Shown: positions 50,595 to 59,957, counted from the first letter of the stretch. The stretch is DNA of 64,000 bases from Acidimicrobiaceae bacterium (GCA_026706815.1 JAPOYA010000001.1:1-64000), one strand, 5' to 3'. The notes: generated from the letters alone by a model not told the origin. Numbers and translations: made by a program.

Positions 50595-53500
50595 TCAGAA
50601 GCTGAGAGCCGTGCGCAGAAGCTCGGCGTGCTCCTGCGCGTGAACCCTGGCGCTTCCACAAGCCGGGCTGCCGGACTCGAAGCGGCTGACCCGTCGGATT
50701 GAATGCGTGTTCTCGTGTGCCTCGTACAGGCGGCCTTTGATGGCGTTCCAGGGACCCATGTTCTCCGGTTCCTCCTGGAGCCACACAAGTTCCGACGCGG
50801 CCCCGTACTTGGCGAGTTGCGCAGCGATGGCGTCATAGGGCCAAGGGTAGAGCTGCTCGACGCGGACGATCGCCACGGGTGCTCCCATGCGATCTCGCTG
50901 GGCCATGGCGTCGAAGGCGACTTTGCCGCTCGCCAGGATCACGCGCCTCACCGAGGCGGGGTCGGGTTCTGCGGGATCGCCGAGAACTTCCTCGAAGGTT
51001 CCCGACAGGAGATGGGCCACCGGTGATCGTGAAGACCGTGCGCGCAGCAGGGACTTCGGCGTGAACACGATCAGCGGCACCCGCACGTTCAGCAGCGTCT
51101 GGCGGCGCAGCAGATGGAAGAACTGGGCTGCGGTGGTGGCGTTGCAGATCTGCATGTTGTCTTCTGCGGCGAGCAGCAGAAAGCGCTCGACCCGAGCCGA
51201 GGAGTGCTCCGGTCCCTGCCCCTCGAGGCCGTGGGGGAGCAGCATGACCAAGCCGGTTTCCTGTTCCCATTTGTCCTTGGCGGCGACGATGAACTGGTCG
51301 ATGATGATCTGGGCGCCGTTGGCGAAGTCGCCGAACTGGGCCTCCCACATGACCAGTGCTTCGCGGTTGGCGATCGAGTATCCGTACTCGAAGCCCAGGG
51401 CCGCGTACTCCGACAGCAGTGAGTCGTAGATCCACAGCCGGGTGTCGCCGGTGGCGAGAGTGCGCAGCGGTACATACTCGGCGCTGGTCTCGTAGTCGAC
51501 CAGCGTCGAGTGGCGATGGCTGAACGTGCCGCGGCGCGAGTCCTGGCCGGCCAGGCGGATGCTGCTTCCCTCCAGCAGCAGCGAGCCCATCGCCATCGCC
51601 TCTGCCAGAGCCCAGTCGACTTCGCCCGACGCGAACATCTCATCGCGCTTCTCGAACTGCTGGGCGAGCTTGGGGTGGAGCGTGAACCCGTCGGGCATCA
51701 TCGACAACGCCCGATAGATCCGCTGCACGCTCACATGGTCGATGGAGGTGCGTACGTGGGGCAGCACACCGACTGGTTGTGGCGGTGGTGGCGCCATGGC
51801 ATCCGGATCCGAGGCCATGCCGCGGGTCTCGTCGAGAGCTGACTGCAAGCGTGTCTGAAAGTCCGCCAACGCCTCCTCGGCCTGTGTCGGGGTCAGGTCG
51901 CCGCGCTTGGTGAGCGCCTCGGTGAAGTGGGCCCGCACCGAGGGCCGGGCATCGACTCGGCGGTACATCTCGGGCAGGGTGTAGCTGGGGTCGTCGCCTT
52001 CGTTGTGCCCGTGCCGCCGATAGCAGATCATGTCGATCACCACGTCTTTGTTGAACCGTTGGCGGTATGCGAAAGCCAACCGCGCCACGCGCACGCATGC
52101 CTCGGGGTCGTCGCCGTTGACATGGAATATCGGCGCCTGGATCATCTTGGCGACGTCGGTGGAGTACTCAGAGGAGCGGGCGACGTCGGGAGTCGTTGTG
52201 AAACCGAGTTGGTTGTTGATGATCACATGGATCGTGCCGCCGACCCGGTATCCCCGGATCTGCGAGAGGTTGAGGGTTTCGGCCACCACCCCCTGGCCGG
52301 CGAAGGCTGCGTCGCCGTGGATCAACAGCGGCAGCACGGGGAATCTGCCGTAGCCCCTCTCGGGGTCGATGCTGTCCATCCGGGCCCGCGCCATGCCGAC
52401 GACCACGGGGTCGACGGCTTCGAGGTGGCTCGGGTTGGCCGCCAGTTCCAGGGGGAGCTCGTTGCCGTTGCGGCTGACGAACGCGCCCTTCTGGCCCAGG
52501 TGATATTTGACGTCGCCGGACCCCTGGGTCATCTGCTCGATGTCACCGCCCTCGAACTCGGTGAAGAGTTCTTTGTAGGTCTTGCCGACTATGTTGACCA
52601 GCACGTTCAGACGACCACGGTGGGCCATCCCCATCACCGCGCCGGCCATGTTGCTGTCGGCGGCCGCACCCAGCACTGCGTCGACCAGCGGGATGGTGCT
52701 CTCGGCCCCTTCGATGCCGAAGCGCTTCTGTCCGACGTATTTGGTGCCGAGGAAGGATTCGAGGGCTTCGGCGGCGTTGAGGCGGCTCAGGATATGGCGT
52801 TGCTCGTCGGCCTCGATGCGGGAGTCCGCTCCTTCTAGCTGCTCCTGCATCCAGCGCTTCTCGACCGGGTCCTGGATGTGCATGTACTCGACGCCGACAG
52901 TTCGGCAGTATGCGTCGCGCAGGACTCCCAGAAGGTCGCCCAAGGCCATCTTGGGGGTGTCGCCGACCATCGCATAGATGCCCGTGTCGGTACCCGTCAG
53001 GAACTCGCGGTCGAGGTCCCAGATGGTGAGACCGTAAGTCGCGGGGTCGAGTTCGGCGTGCATCTTCGGCTCTTTGACCTGGAGCGGGTCCAGATCGGCG
53101 ATCAGATGGCCGCGGACCCGGTACATGTTGATCAATTGGTTGACCTTGGCCTGTTTCTCGAGCAGGGATGCTTCACGATCGACGGGGTTGACGTCTCGCC
53201 GCCATTTGACGGCCTCATAGGGGACTTCCAAGGACTGGAAGACTTTGGCGTAGAAATCGTCGCTGCCGAGCAGCAGGTCGTGGACTTTGCGCAGGAACAT
53301 GCCCGACTCGGCGCCCTGGATGATCCGATGGTCGTAGGTGGAGGAGATTGTGACGACTTTCGAAAGCCCGAGGTCGGCCAGAGTGGCCGGGTCTGCTGCC
53401 TCGAATCCGGTGGGATAGGAGATCGAGCCGACCCCGACGATGAGGCCCTGGCCCGGCATCAGTCTGGGCACGGACTGCATCGTGCCGATGGTCCCCGGAT

Positions 53501-54245
53501 TGGTGAGGGTGACGGTTGTGCCGGTGAGGTCGTCGGGGCTGATCTCGTTGTTGCGGACCCGGCGGATGACGTCTTCGTAGCGTGTGGCGAATTCTCGAAA
53601 GTCAAGAGTGTCGGCCTCTTTGATGTTGGCGACCATGAGGGTGCGGGAACCGTCGGATTTGGCGACGTCGACTGCGATGCCGAGTGCCACATGCTTGTTG
53701 CGCACCAGTACGGGCTCGCCTTCGGGACCGTGCTTGAACGAGTTGTTCATCACCGGTAAATCGTCTGCTATCGCTCGTATGACCGCGTATCCGATCAAGT
53801 GCGTGAACGAGATCTTGTCGGCCATTTTCCGCCCGAGGTAGCCGTTGATTATTTTGCGGTTGACCTCTAGGAGCTTCGCGGGGATCTCACGGAAGCTCGT
53901 TGCTGTGGGAACCTCGAGCGACGCCTCCATGTTGGCCACGATCCGAGCCCCGCCTCCTCTGATGATGTTGCTCTCGTTGCTTTTGCCGGGCGCGGCCGGG
54001 GCGGCGTGGGCTGGGCGCGGGGGCGCGGCCGGCGCAGCCGGGGCCTCGGGAGTCACGTCGCTTGCGGTGGTGTCGACGAGGGCCTTGGCTTGTGCTGCCG
54101 GCGCTGTCCGGGTTCCGTTCTCGTTGTCGAATATGACCTGCCATTCATGATCCACCGAAGAGGGGTCTGCATTCCAGCGCGCCCGCATCTCGTCGATGAG
54201 CCAGTCGTTGGGGCCGTGCGGTGGGGAGGCGTCGGTAGTTGTCAC
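50595..54245 (-). CDS. kgd: Multifunctional 2-oxoglutarate metabolism enzyme (Kgd)
   Basis: The 1216-residue fusion has a short N-terminal E1o segment (PNDWLIDEMRARWNADPSSVDHEWQVIF), an Ala/Pro-rich linker, an E2o-like succinyltransferase domain (ANMEASLEVPTATSFREIPAKLLEVNRKIIN...YDHRIIQGAESG) without a lipoyl domain, and a ThDP-dependent E1o body (GMAHRGRLNVLVNIVGK, GDAAFAGQGVVAETLN). This is the actinobacterial KGD/SucA architecture. I start at GTG 54245: TACAAT lies six bases upstream, implying a leaderless message. Part of the linker is encoded by a dispersed GC-rich repeat. Confidence 0.95.
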   Translation of the reverse strand: MTTTDASPPHGPNDWLIDEMRARWNADPSSVDHEWQVIFDNENGTRTAPAAQAKALVDTTASDVTPEAPAAPAAPPRPAHAAPAAPGKSNESNIIRGGGARIVANMEASLEVPTATSFREIPAKLLEVNRKIINGYLGRKMADKISFTHLIGYAVIRAIADDLPVMNNSFKHGPEGEPVLVRNKHVALGIAVDVAKSDGSRTLMVANIKEADTLDFREFATRYEDVIRRVRNNEISPDDLTGTTVTLTNPGTIGTMQSVPRLMPGQGLIVGVGSISYPTGFEAADPATLADLGLSKVVTISSTYDHRIIQGAESGMFLRKVHDLLLGSDDFYAKVFQSLEVPYEAVKWRRDVNPVDREASLLEKQAKVNQLINMYRVRGHLIADLDPLQVKEPKMHAELDPATYGLTIWDLDREFLTGTDTGIYAMVGDTPKMALGDLLGVLRDAYCRTVGVEYMHIQDPVEKRWMQEQLEGADSRIEADEQRHILSRLNAAEALESFLGTKYVGQKRFGIEGAESTIPLVDAVLGAAADSNMAGAVMGMAHRGRLNVLVNIVGKTYKELFTEFEGGDIEQMTQGSGDVKYHLGQKGAFVSRNGNELPLELAANPSHLEAVDPVVVGMARARMDSIDPERGYGRFPVLPLLIHGDAAFAGQGVVAETLNLSQIRGYRVGGTIHVIINNQLGFTTTPDVARSSEYSTDVAKMIQAPIFHVNGDDPEACVRVARLAFAYRQRFNKDVVIDMICYRRHGHNEGDDPSYTLPEMYRRVDARPSVRAHFTEALTKRGDLTPTQAEEALADFQTRLQSALDETRGMASDPDAMAPPPPQPVGVLPHVRTSIDHVSVQRIYRALSMMPDGFTLHPKLAQQFEKRDEMFASGEVDWALAEAMAMGSLLLEGSSIRLAGQDSRRGTFSHRHSTLVDYETSAEYVPLRTLATGDTRLWIYDSLLSEYAALGFEYGYSIANREALVMWEAQFGDFANGAQIIIDQFIVAAKDKWEQETGLVMLLPHGLEGQGPEHSSARVERFLLLAAEDNMQICNATTAAQFFHLLRRQTLLNVRVPLIVFTPKSLLRARSSRSPVAHLLSGTFEEVLGDPAEPDPASVRRVILASGKVAFDAMAQRDRMGAPVAIVRVEQLYPWPYDAIAAQLAKYGAASELVWLQEEPENMGPWNAIKGRLYEAHENTHSIRRVSRFESGSPACGSARVHAQEHAELLRTALSF
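53975..54010. repeat. Dispersed GC-rich repeat inside the kgd linker
   Basis: The copy begins cgttgcttttgccgggcgcg. It aligns at 33 of 36 positions, with a one-base gap, to the intergenic copy at 34657-34693. On the coding strand it yields part of the HAAPAAPGKSNE linker between the N-terminal segment and the acyltransferase domain. Confidence 0.75.
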
Positions 54246-54251
54246 GCCGCC

Positions 54252-54257
54252 ATTGTA
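54252..54257 (-). promoter_or_regulatory. -10 element of kgd (leaderless)
   Basis: TACAAT on the minus strand ends six bases (ggcggc) before the GTG start, which places the transcript start at the initiator codon. Confidence 0.5.
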
Positions 54258-54276
54258 GACGAGCGTCTGTCGGCGT

Positions 54277-54333
54277 ATCAGCAAGACGCATCAGCAAGTG
54301 CATCAGCAAGACATTGAGGCAAGACATTGAACG
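54277..54333. repeat. atcagcaag tandem repeats in the kgd-xth divergent spacer
   Basis: Three copies of atcagcaag with 12-13 bp spacing are followed by two copies of aagacattga. They lie between the two divergent promoters and may be residues of slippage or binding sites. Confidence 0.75.
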
Positions 54334-54345
54334 GCCCTGACAATC

Positions 54346-54373
54346 TCGACACATCGTGTCCGCGCACTAGGAT
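54346..54373 (+). promoter_or_regulatory. Promoter of xth (leaderless)
   Basis: TCGACA (54346-54351), a 16-bp spacer and TAGGAT (54368-54373) are followed by seven bases and the GTG start, leaving no room for a leader. Confidence 0.45.
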
Positions 54374-54380
54374 CGCAAGG

Positions 54381-55163
54381 GTGCGGATTGCCACGTGGAA
54401 CGTGAACTCCCTGAAAGCCCGGCTCGGGCGAGTCGAGCGCTGGCTCGAGATGTTCGAGCCGGACGTGCTGTGCCTGCAGGAGACCAAGCTGGCCGACGAT
54501 GCGTTTCCGGCAGCGGCCTTCGCAGCACTCGGCTACGAAAGCCTCCATCACGGCGAGGGGCGCTGGAACGGCGTCGCGATCCTCTCGCGATTGGGAATCG
54601 AGGATCCGATCGCTGGATTCGGCGACGGTCGGCAACGAGACGTCGATGCCCGTATCGCCTGGGCGACCTGCGGCGGCGTTCGGATCGCCTCCTGCTATGT
54701 GCCCAACGGCCGGGCGCTCGACCACGACCACTACCAGTACAAGCTCGCCTGGCTCGACCGGTTGGCAGCCGATCTCGACGGTCAATGCGTCCCCGGCGAC
54801 GACGTCGTCGTCTGCGGTGACTTCAATGTCGCCCCCGAAGATCGAGACGTCTATGACCCGGCCGAGTTCACCGCCCAGACCCACACCAGCGAGCCGGAGC
54901 GCGCAAGGATCGCCGCGCTCCAAGAGTGGGGTCTCGTGGATGTTTTCCGCGAGCACCACAGTGATGGTCGTCTCTACTCGTGGTGGGACTACCGCGGCGG
55001 CAACTTCCACAAGAAGAAGGGCATGCGCATCGACCTGTTGATGACCTCGCGCTCTGTGGCCGACACGACGGACGTGGCTTTGATCGACCGGAATGAGCGC
55101 AAGGGTCCCAAAGATGATCCCCCGAGCGACCATGCGCCCGTGCTGATCGACGGGAACCGCTAG
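54381..55163 (+). CDS. xth: Exodeoxyribonuclease III / AP endonuclease
   Basis: From GTG 54381, 260 residues with the ExoIII set: MRIATWNVNSLKARLGRVERWL, DVLCLQETKLADDAFP (metal Glu), ASCYVPNGRAL, VVCGDFNVAPEDRDVYDP (Asp/Asn), the WWDYR motif and PSDHAPVLID (catalytic His). It cleaves abasic sites and digests 3' ends in base-excision repair. It is divergent from kgd and only 4 bp ahead of the antiporter gene. The track's earlier start precedes the promoter-like TAGGAT. Confidence 0.95.
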   Translation: MRIATWNVNSLKARLGRVERWLEMFEPDVLCLQETKLADDAFPAAAFAALGYESLHHGEGRWNGVAILSRLGIEDPIAGFGDGRQRDVDARIAWATCGGVRIASCYVPNGRALDHDHYQYKLAWLDRLAADLDGQCVPGDDVVVCGDFNVAPEDRDVYDPAEFTAQTHTSEPERARIAALQEWGLVDVFREHHSDGRLYSWWDYRGGNFHKKKGMRIDLLMTSRSVADTTDVALIDRNERKGPKDDPPSDHAPVLIDGNR

Positions 55164-55167
55164 TGCT

Positions 55168-57294
55168 ATGTTGACTCCACTCGACGAGCATCAACTCCTC
55201 GTCTTCTGGACGCAACTGCTGGTCTTGGTATCGGTCGCTCGCCTGTTCGGCGGTTTCATGCGCCGCATCAACCTCCCGTCGGTTATCGGGCAACTGGCTG
55301 CGGGAATCATCGTCGGCCCATCGATTTTCGGGCGTGTCTGGCCGGCCGGCTTCGAGTGGTTCCTTCCCGAAGAGGAGATCTCCTCGGGGGCGCTGCTCGC
55401 GGTCAGTTGGCTGGGGGTGGCCCTTCTGCTGGTCACTGCGGGTTTCGAGACAGACCTGGGCTTGATCAGAAGCCTCGGACGCGCGGCCGCTCTGGTAACC
55501 GGTTTCAGCCTGGTGGCGCCTCTGGTCGGTGGTCTGTTGGTCGGCGTCGCGCTGCCGGACTCCTTCTTGGGCGACGAAGCCGACCGAACCGTGTTCGCCC
55601 TGTTCGTGGCGGCGGCACTGGCGGTCTCGGCTCTGGCGGTGATTGCCAAGATTCTGTCCGAGCTCGGTCTGATGCGCCGCGACTTCGGACAGATCACGGT
55701 CGCTGCGGGTATGGCCAACGACGTCATCGGCTGGGTGATGCTGGCGATCTTCGCCAGCTTCGCGGCTTCCGGCGCGGTCTCGGTCCGAGTGGTGCTCGAA
55801 ACGGTGCTTGGACTCGCCGCCTTTTTGGCGTTGGCGATGACGGTCGGTCAACGGCTCGTCGACAAGGCGTTGCGCTGGGTACGACGCGACGGCGCCAACA
55901 TCGCTGGGGCGATGACCGTGGTGGTGGTCACCATGCTCGTCTACGGAGTCGCCACTCAGGCTCTGGGCATCGAGGCGGTGCTGGGCGCCTTCGTGGCCGG
56001 CGTTGTGCTGCACCGCTCGCGGTTCGGCCAGCCCGAGGTGCTGCATCACATCGAATCGCTCACAACGAGCCTCCTCGCGCCGATCTTCTTCGCCACCGCG
56101 GGAATGCGCGTCGATCTCGGACTCCTCGATTCCGAGGCGCTCATGTGGGTGGGCATCGTGCTTGCGGTGGCGATCGGCGCGAAGTTCGCGGGAGCGTTCG
56201 TCGGGGCTCGCTTGGCCGGCCAGAGCCCGCGGGCCGCGGTGGCACTGGGCGCCGGCCTCAACGCCCGCGGCGCGCTTGAGATTGTGATCGCTTCTGTCGG
56301 GCTTTCGCTCGGCGTGTTCAGCGAGACGGCGTACACAGTGATCGTCATAGTTCCCGTGGTCACCTCGGTGTTCGCGGCGGTGTCGTTGCGCATGGTGGTA
56401 CGCGGTTGGAGGGGCTCTGCTGAAGAACGGGAACGCCTCGATCGGGAGAAGGCCCTCAGCCAGAACCTGGTTGTGAGGTCGTCTCGGATCCTGTTGCCGT
56501 CTCAAGGCGGGCCGGCGTCGATAGCGGCGGCGCAACTCGTGCAGTTCGCCTGGCCTACTGAGGCGCCCGCGACGCTGGTTTCTGTGGTCGACGGTGCTGA
56601 GCAGCCCGACGTCTCGGTACTGGAGGCGGTGCTCAACGAACGCGTGGTCGATCACCGGACGGTGAGCGGCAGCAATGCCGCAGCGGAGATCACCGCCGAG
56701 TCCCGCTTGGGCTACGGAGTGATTGCGGTCGGCGTGGCCACGCGCCATGAGGGCCAGTTGTACTCGCCGATGGTCGACGAAATCCTGTTGAACGCGTCAA
56801 TCCCGGTCGTCATCGTCCGCAGGGCCCGCGGGCTCGACCGTCCTCTTCCCGCTGCCTTCAGCCGGGTGCTCGTCCCGGTCACGGGCACTCGCTCTTCGAG
56901 CGCGGCTCAGGAGGTGGCGTTCAGCGTCGCTGGACAATTGGGCACCGAGGTGCTCCTCACGCATGTGCTCAACCGCAAGTCCCTCGTTCCGCGTGTGCTG
57001 AAACGCCGCACTTCGGAGTTGCATCCGAGCGAAGTGGTCGCCAAGGAGCTGATGGACATTGCCACGCTCCGGGCCGTCGACGCCGGGGTCTGGCCTCGAA
57101 CCTTGATTCCCAGCACGGCGAATGTGCCGTCGGCACTGGTGGGCGTTGCCGAAGACGAAGACTGCGATCTCGTGGTTCTCGGCGCCCAGTTGCGCAACGT
57201 CGACGGTCGTCCGTTCCTGGGTCCCACGGTGGAGACGGTGCTTGAGCAATCCGATGCCAACGTCGCGGTGGTCGCCCTCCCGCGCCGCGACTAG
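55168..57294 (+). CDS. CPA2-type cation:proton antiporter with C-terminal USP-like domains
   Basis: The 708-residue protein starts MLTPLDEHQLLVFWTQLLVLVSVARLFGGFMRRINLPSVIGQLAAGIIVGPSIFG, the KefB/NapA-like opening. It has about 12-13 helices, including the ion-site region GQITVAAGMANDVIGWVML and the later ALGAGLNARGALEIVIAS. From about residue 435 a cytosolic half holds two universal-stress-like folds (VVRSSRILLPSQGGPASIAAAQL and FSRVLVPVTGTRSSSAAQEVAFSVAGQLGTEVLLTHVLN). It exchanges Na+ or K+ for H+. The USP-like tail probably senses nucleotide or energy state. Confidence 0.9.
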   Translation: MLTPLDEHQLLVFWTQLLVLVSVARLFGGFMRRINLPSVIGQLAAGIIVGPSIFGRVWPAGFEWFLPEEEISSGALLAVSWLGVALLLVTAGFETDLGLIRSLGRAAALVTGFSLVAPLVGGLLVGVALPDSFLGDEADRTVFALFVAAALAVSALAVIAKILSELGLMRRDFGQITVAAGMANDVIGWVMLAIFASFAASGAVSVRVVLETVLGLAAFLALAMTVGQRLVDKALRWVRRDGANIAGAMTVVVVTMLVYGVATQALGIEAVLGAFVAGVVLHRSRFGQPEVLHHIESLTTSLLAPIFFATAGMRVDLGLLDSEALMWVGIVLAVAIGAKFAGAFVGARLAGQSPRAAVALGAGLNARGALEIVIASVGLSLGVFSETAYTVIVIVPVVTSVFAAVSLRMVVRGWRGSAEERERLDREKALSQNLVVRSSRILLPSQGGPASIAAAQLVQFAWPTEAPATLVSVVDGAEQPDVSVLEAVLNERVVDHRTVSGSNAAAEITAESRLGYGVIAVGVATRHEGQLYSPMVDEILLNASIPVVIVRRARGLDRPLPAAFSRVLVPVTGTRSSSAAQEVAFSVAGQLGTEVLLTHVLNRKSLVPRVLKRRTSELHPSEVVAKELMDIATLRAVDAGVWPRTLIPSTANVPSALVGVAEDEDCDLVVLGAQLRNVDGRPFLGPTVETVLEQSDANVAVVALPRRD

Positions 57295-57296
57295 CG

Positions 57297-57327
57297 CGTT
57301 TGTTGTTGCCGGGCGTGGCCGGAGCCG
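57297..57327. repeat. Copy of the dispersed GC-rich repeat
   Basis: cgtttgttgttgccgggcgt followed by ggccggagccg begins two bases after the antiporter stop and matches the copies at 34657 and 53975. Confidence 0.65.
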
Positions 57328-57350
57328 ACTTGTCGGGTGTGACCGGAAAA

Positions 57351-57390
57351 CGGGACGCGGGGGAGAGAGGAGAGAGAACCCCGCGCCCCG
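57351..57390. terminator. Stable hairpin between convergent genes
   Basis: The arms cgggacgcgggg (57351-57362) and ccccgcgccccg (57379-57390) pair with a single A/C mismatch around a purine loop (gagagaggagagagaa). It lies midway between the converging antiporter and helicase genes, so it can serve both strands. It has no T tract. Confidence 0.55.
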
Positions 57391-57420
57391 CTGCGGCATC
57401 CTAGCCGCGACCTAGCCGGG

Positions 57421-59367
57421 TCAGGAGGTCGATGAATGGATGATTTCCAGGATGCGGGGGCCGAAGCGGCGGGCCATGTTGGGACCGATGATGGCGGCGA
57501 GTTCCGCATTGGTGGACGGTTCCTGCTCGGCTATGCGGCGCAACGTGCTGTCGTGCAATACCGACCGAGGCGTGATCCGGGCAGTCTTGGCGACACCCTC
57601 GCGCCAATGCCGCAGTTCGGTCAGGAGTTCTCTGGTGCGGTCGCCCGGCTCGCCGGGGGAGCTCGGCTCTTCCAAGCGCTCGAGCAATTCGACAACCTCG
57701 TCAGGTGGGCCCACCGGGTCTTGGGACTTGTCGGCTGCGAAGGCCTCCAACCAGGGAGAGGGGGCTCGCTCGACGAGTGCGCCTCCCACCATTCGGCTTG
57801 AACACCACATGACGTGGAGCTCCTGGCGGGCTCTGGTGGCCGCGACATAGAGCAAACGCTGCTCCTCTTGGCGTGCGGCTTGCGAGCGGGCATAAGCCAC
57901 CGGAACCAACCCGTCCTCAATGCCGACTAGATGAACCACGGGCCACTCAAGTCCCTTGGCAGCGTGGAACGTGCAGAGTTCGACAGCATCCACAGCCGCT
58001 CCGACACGATCATCACTGCGCAACGACGCCGTGAAATCGGCGACCGTGGAGCTCGGCTCAAGCACAAGATGATCCTGTGCCAGGCCGATGAGCGTCTCGA
58101 CCGAGCCGACCTGCTCGGGATCGAGGCCCCGGTCCTGTTCACGCATTCGCTCGTCGGCCAGGACCGTGGAGAGCGCGGCATCGTTGGGCCAGCGGCTCAA
58201 CACGTCGACGATCTCGGGGCGACGCAGCACACCGTTGTCACGAGTTCGAGTCGGCACTCCCGAAGCCTTCAGCTGCGCTTGCAGAACCGGCAGCTGAGCG
58301 TTGGTGCGGGCCAGCACCGCCTGGTCCCGCCATGGCCTGCCCGCCTGGCGTCGGGCACGCACGGCTCGGGCCAACGCCGAGCCCTCGTCGTCACCGGCAG
58401 TCGCGGTCACAGTGGGCGGGTCGCCAGAGACCCGAGCGGCGGGTTGCGGTTCGCGCAGCAGCACCCGGGCAGCGGCGCTGAGCACTTCCGGGGTCGAGCG
58501 AAAGTTGGTCCGCAGCTTCACCACGGCGATTCCGGGAAAGTGCTGGCCGACGCGGCCGATGAAATCCGGATCGGCCCCGTTCCAGCCATATATGGCCTGG
58601 TCTGGGTCACCCACCAGAGCGAGCGACGACTGGGGGCCGAGCCACGCCCGCAAGACCGCGAACTGAAGGGGATTGACATCTTGGAACTCGTCGACGAACA
58701 GGTGCTGGTAGTACCAGCGTTGAGCGTCGGCGAACGCCTTCTGCCGGGTCAATACGGCATGGCAGAGAGCCAGCACATCGTCGAAGTCGATGACCCGGCG
58801 TGTTCGCTTGGCCTCCTGGTAGGCGCCATAAGCCGATGCGGTGAAATCGGCGCTCTGCGGGGGTCGGCGCCGGGCCCGGCCGGCTTCATCGGCGTAGCGC
58901 TCCGGGGTGATCAACCGGGCTCGAGCCCAGCCGATTTCGGTGTTGAGAGCCGCGATGGCCGCCTGCTCGAGGTTCGGGTTCGACTTCGCCAACAACGAGA
59001 ATCGGCTTGCCGAGAGCTTCATATGAGATTGTTCGCAGTGATCCCAGTAGCGCCGCAGCAACGCCAGAGCCGCCGAGTGGAAGGTCCCGGCCGCCACTTC
59101 CTCCCGCATCCCCAGGGTTCGCAGCCTCGACCGCAGCTCGGACGCGGCCCGCCGGGTGAAAGTCAGTACCAGAACGCGACGAGGGTCGATGTTGCCTTGC
59201 GCCGACTGCCAGGCCACTCGACGAGTCAGCACCCGGGTCTTGCCGGATCCTGCGCCCGCCATAATGCAGAGCGGTGAGGCGGAGGTGGTCACCGCGTCGC
59301 GTTGCTCTTCGGTCAACCCCGCCAGCAGCGTTTCGGCGGGGTCAAAAGAGTGGTCCGGCGCGATCAT
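57421..59367 (-). CDS. uvrD2: UvrD/Rep-family helicase with C-terminal HRDC-like domain
   Basis: The 648-residue superfamily 1 helicase carries CIMAGAGSGKTRVLTRRVA (Walker A), VLVLTFTRRAASELRSRL, FVDEFQDVNPLQ (Walker B), GDPDQAIYGWNGADP, LRTNFRST, FHAAKGLEWPVVHLVG and YVAATRARQEL. The last 80 residues (LTELRHWREGVAKTARITPRSVLHDSTLRRIAEQEPSTNAELAAIIG) form an HRDC domain as in mycobacterial UvrD2. I see no tetracysteine motif before it. It unwinds DNA 3'-5' in repair. The symbol rests on architecture. Confidence 0.88.
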   Translation of the reverse strand: MIAPDHSFDPAETLLAGLTEEQRDAVTTSASPLCIMAGAGSGKTRVLTRRVAWQSAQGNIDPRRVLVLTFTRRAASELRSRLRTLGMREEVAAGTFHSAALALLRRYWDHCEQSHMKLSASRFSLLAKSNPNLEQAAIAALNTEIGWARARLITPERYADEAGRARRRPPQSADFTASAYGAYQEAKRTRRVIDFDDVLALCHAVLTRQKAFADAQRWYYQHLFVDEFQDVNPLQFAVLRAWLGPQSSLALVGDPDQAIYGWNGADPDFIGRVGQHFPGIAVVKLRTNFRSTPEVLSAAARVLLREPQPAARVSGDPPTVTATAGDDEGSALARAVRARRQAGRPWRDQAVLARTNAQLPVLQAQLKASGVPTRTRDNGVLRRPEIVDVLSRWPNDAALSTVLADERMREQDRGLDPEQVGSVETLIGLAQDHLVLEPSSTVADFTASLRSDDRVGAAVDAVELCTFHAAKGLEWPVVHLVGIEDGLVPVAYARSQAARQEEQRLLYVAATRARQELHVMWCSSRMVGGALVERAPSPWLEAFAADKSQDPVGPPDEVVELLERLEEPSSPGEPGDRTRELLTELRHWREGVAKTARITPRSVLHDSTLRRIAEQEPSTNAELAAIIGPNMARRFGPRILEIIHSSTS

Positions 59368-59554
59368 TCCCGCACCTTAGAACGCGCGCAAATAAGTGAG
59401 AGCTTTCGAGCAGCAATGCGTTATCCCCCGCTCTTTGTTCGCTTCGCTCACAGGGCCGCTCGGGCCACGGCCCCGCAAATCAAGCTGCTGCGATTCAAAA
59501 TCCTGTCGCCTATTTGCGGGGCCTCTTAGCGAGCAGATCGTTAGCCTCTGGCAG

Positions 59555-59899
59555 GTGGAACCGCTGAACCCGCTGCGTTTTGAACGGTTGGTGGCTGAAG
59601 TCATCGATGCGCTTCCGCCGGAGCTGGGGAGCATGATGGAGAACGTTGCGGTCGTGGTCGAAGATCGGCATCCGACAGAGGACCTTCTCGGCTTGTACGA
59701 GGGCGTTCCGCTCACTGAGCGGGAAACCTACGGCGCCTTCGAGATGCCCGACAAGATCAGCGTCTACCGGCTGCCGCTGTGCGAGATGTGCCGAGACGAA
59801 ACCGAACTGGCGGACGAGATCGAAATTACTGTCATCCACGAGATCGCCCATCACTTCGGCATCGATGACGACTCGCTGCACACAATGGGTTGGGGTTAG
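59555..59899 (+). CDS. Zincin-like metallopeptidase (PF06262 type)
   Basis: From GTG 59555, 114 residues: FERLVAEVIDALPPELGSMMENVAVVVEDRHPTEDLLGLYEGVPLTER, KISVYRLPLCEMCRDETELADEI and the zinc motif VIHEIAHHFGIDDDSLHTMGWG (HExxHxxGxxD). This small family is common in Actinobacteria; its substrate is unknown. The track start at 59396 includes unrelated upstream sequence. The 187 bp between it and the divergent helicase start hold no other recognisable feature. Its stop lies inside a tandem repeat. Confidence 0.88.
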   Translation: MEPLNPLRFERLVAEVIDALPPELGSMMENVAVVVEDRHPTEDLLGLYEGVPLTERETYGAFEMPDKISVYRLPLCEMCRDETELADEIEITVIHEIAHHFGIDDDSLHTMGWG

Positions 59900-59957
59900 G
59901 ACGCAGGTCGGGATTGAGGCGCGGTCGGGGTTAGGACGCGGGTCGGGGTCAAGACGC
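59894..59957. repeat. 17-18 bp tandem repeat across the zincin stop codon
   Basis: Four units (ggttaggacgcaggtcgg, gattgaggcgcggtcgg, ggttaggacgcgggtcgg and a partial) overlap the TAG of the zincin gene and run into the 3' end of convergent thiQ. Confidence 0.85.

Noticed and set aside
54868-56748. 626-residue minus-strand ORF opposite the antiporter, and similar long antisense ORFs (46083-47930, 36630-37862, 52878-53759)
   Set aside because: They lie opposite well-recognised genes and have low-complexity Arg/Gly/His-rich composition typical of reverse-frame reads in GC-rich DNA, with no domains.
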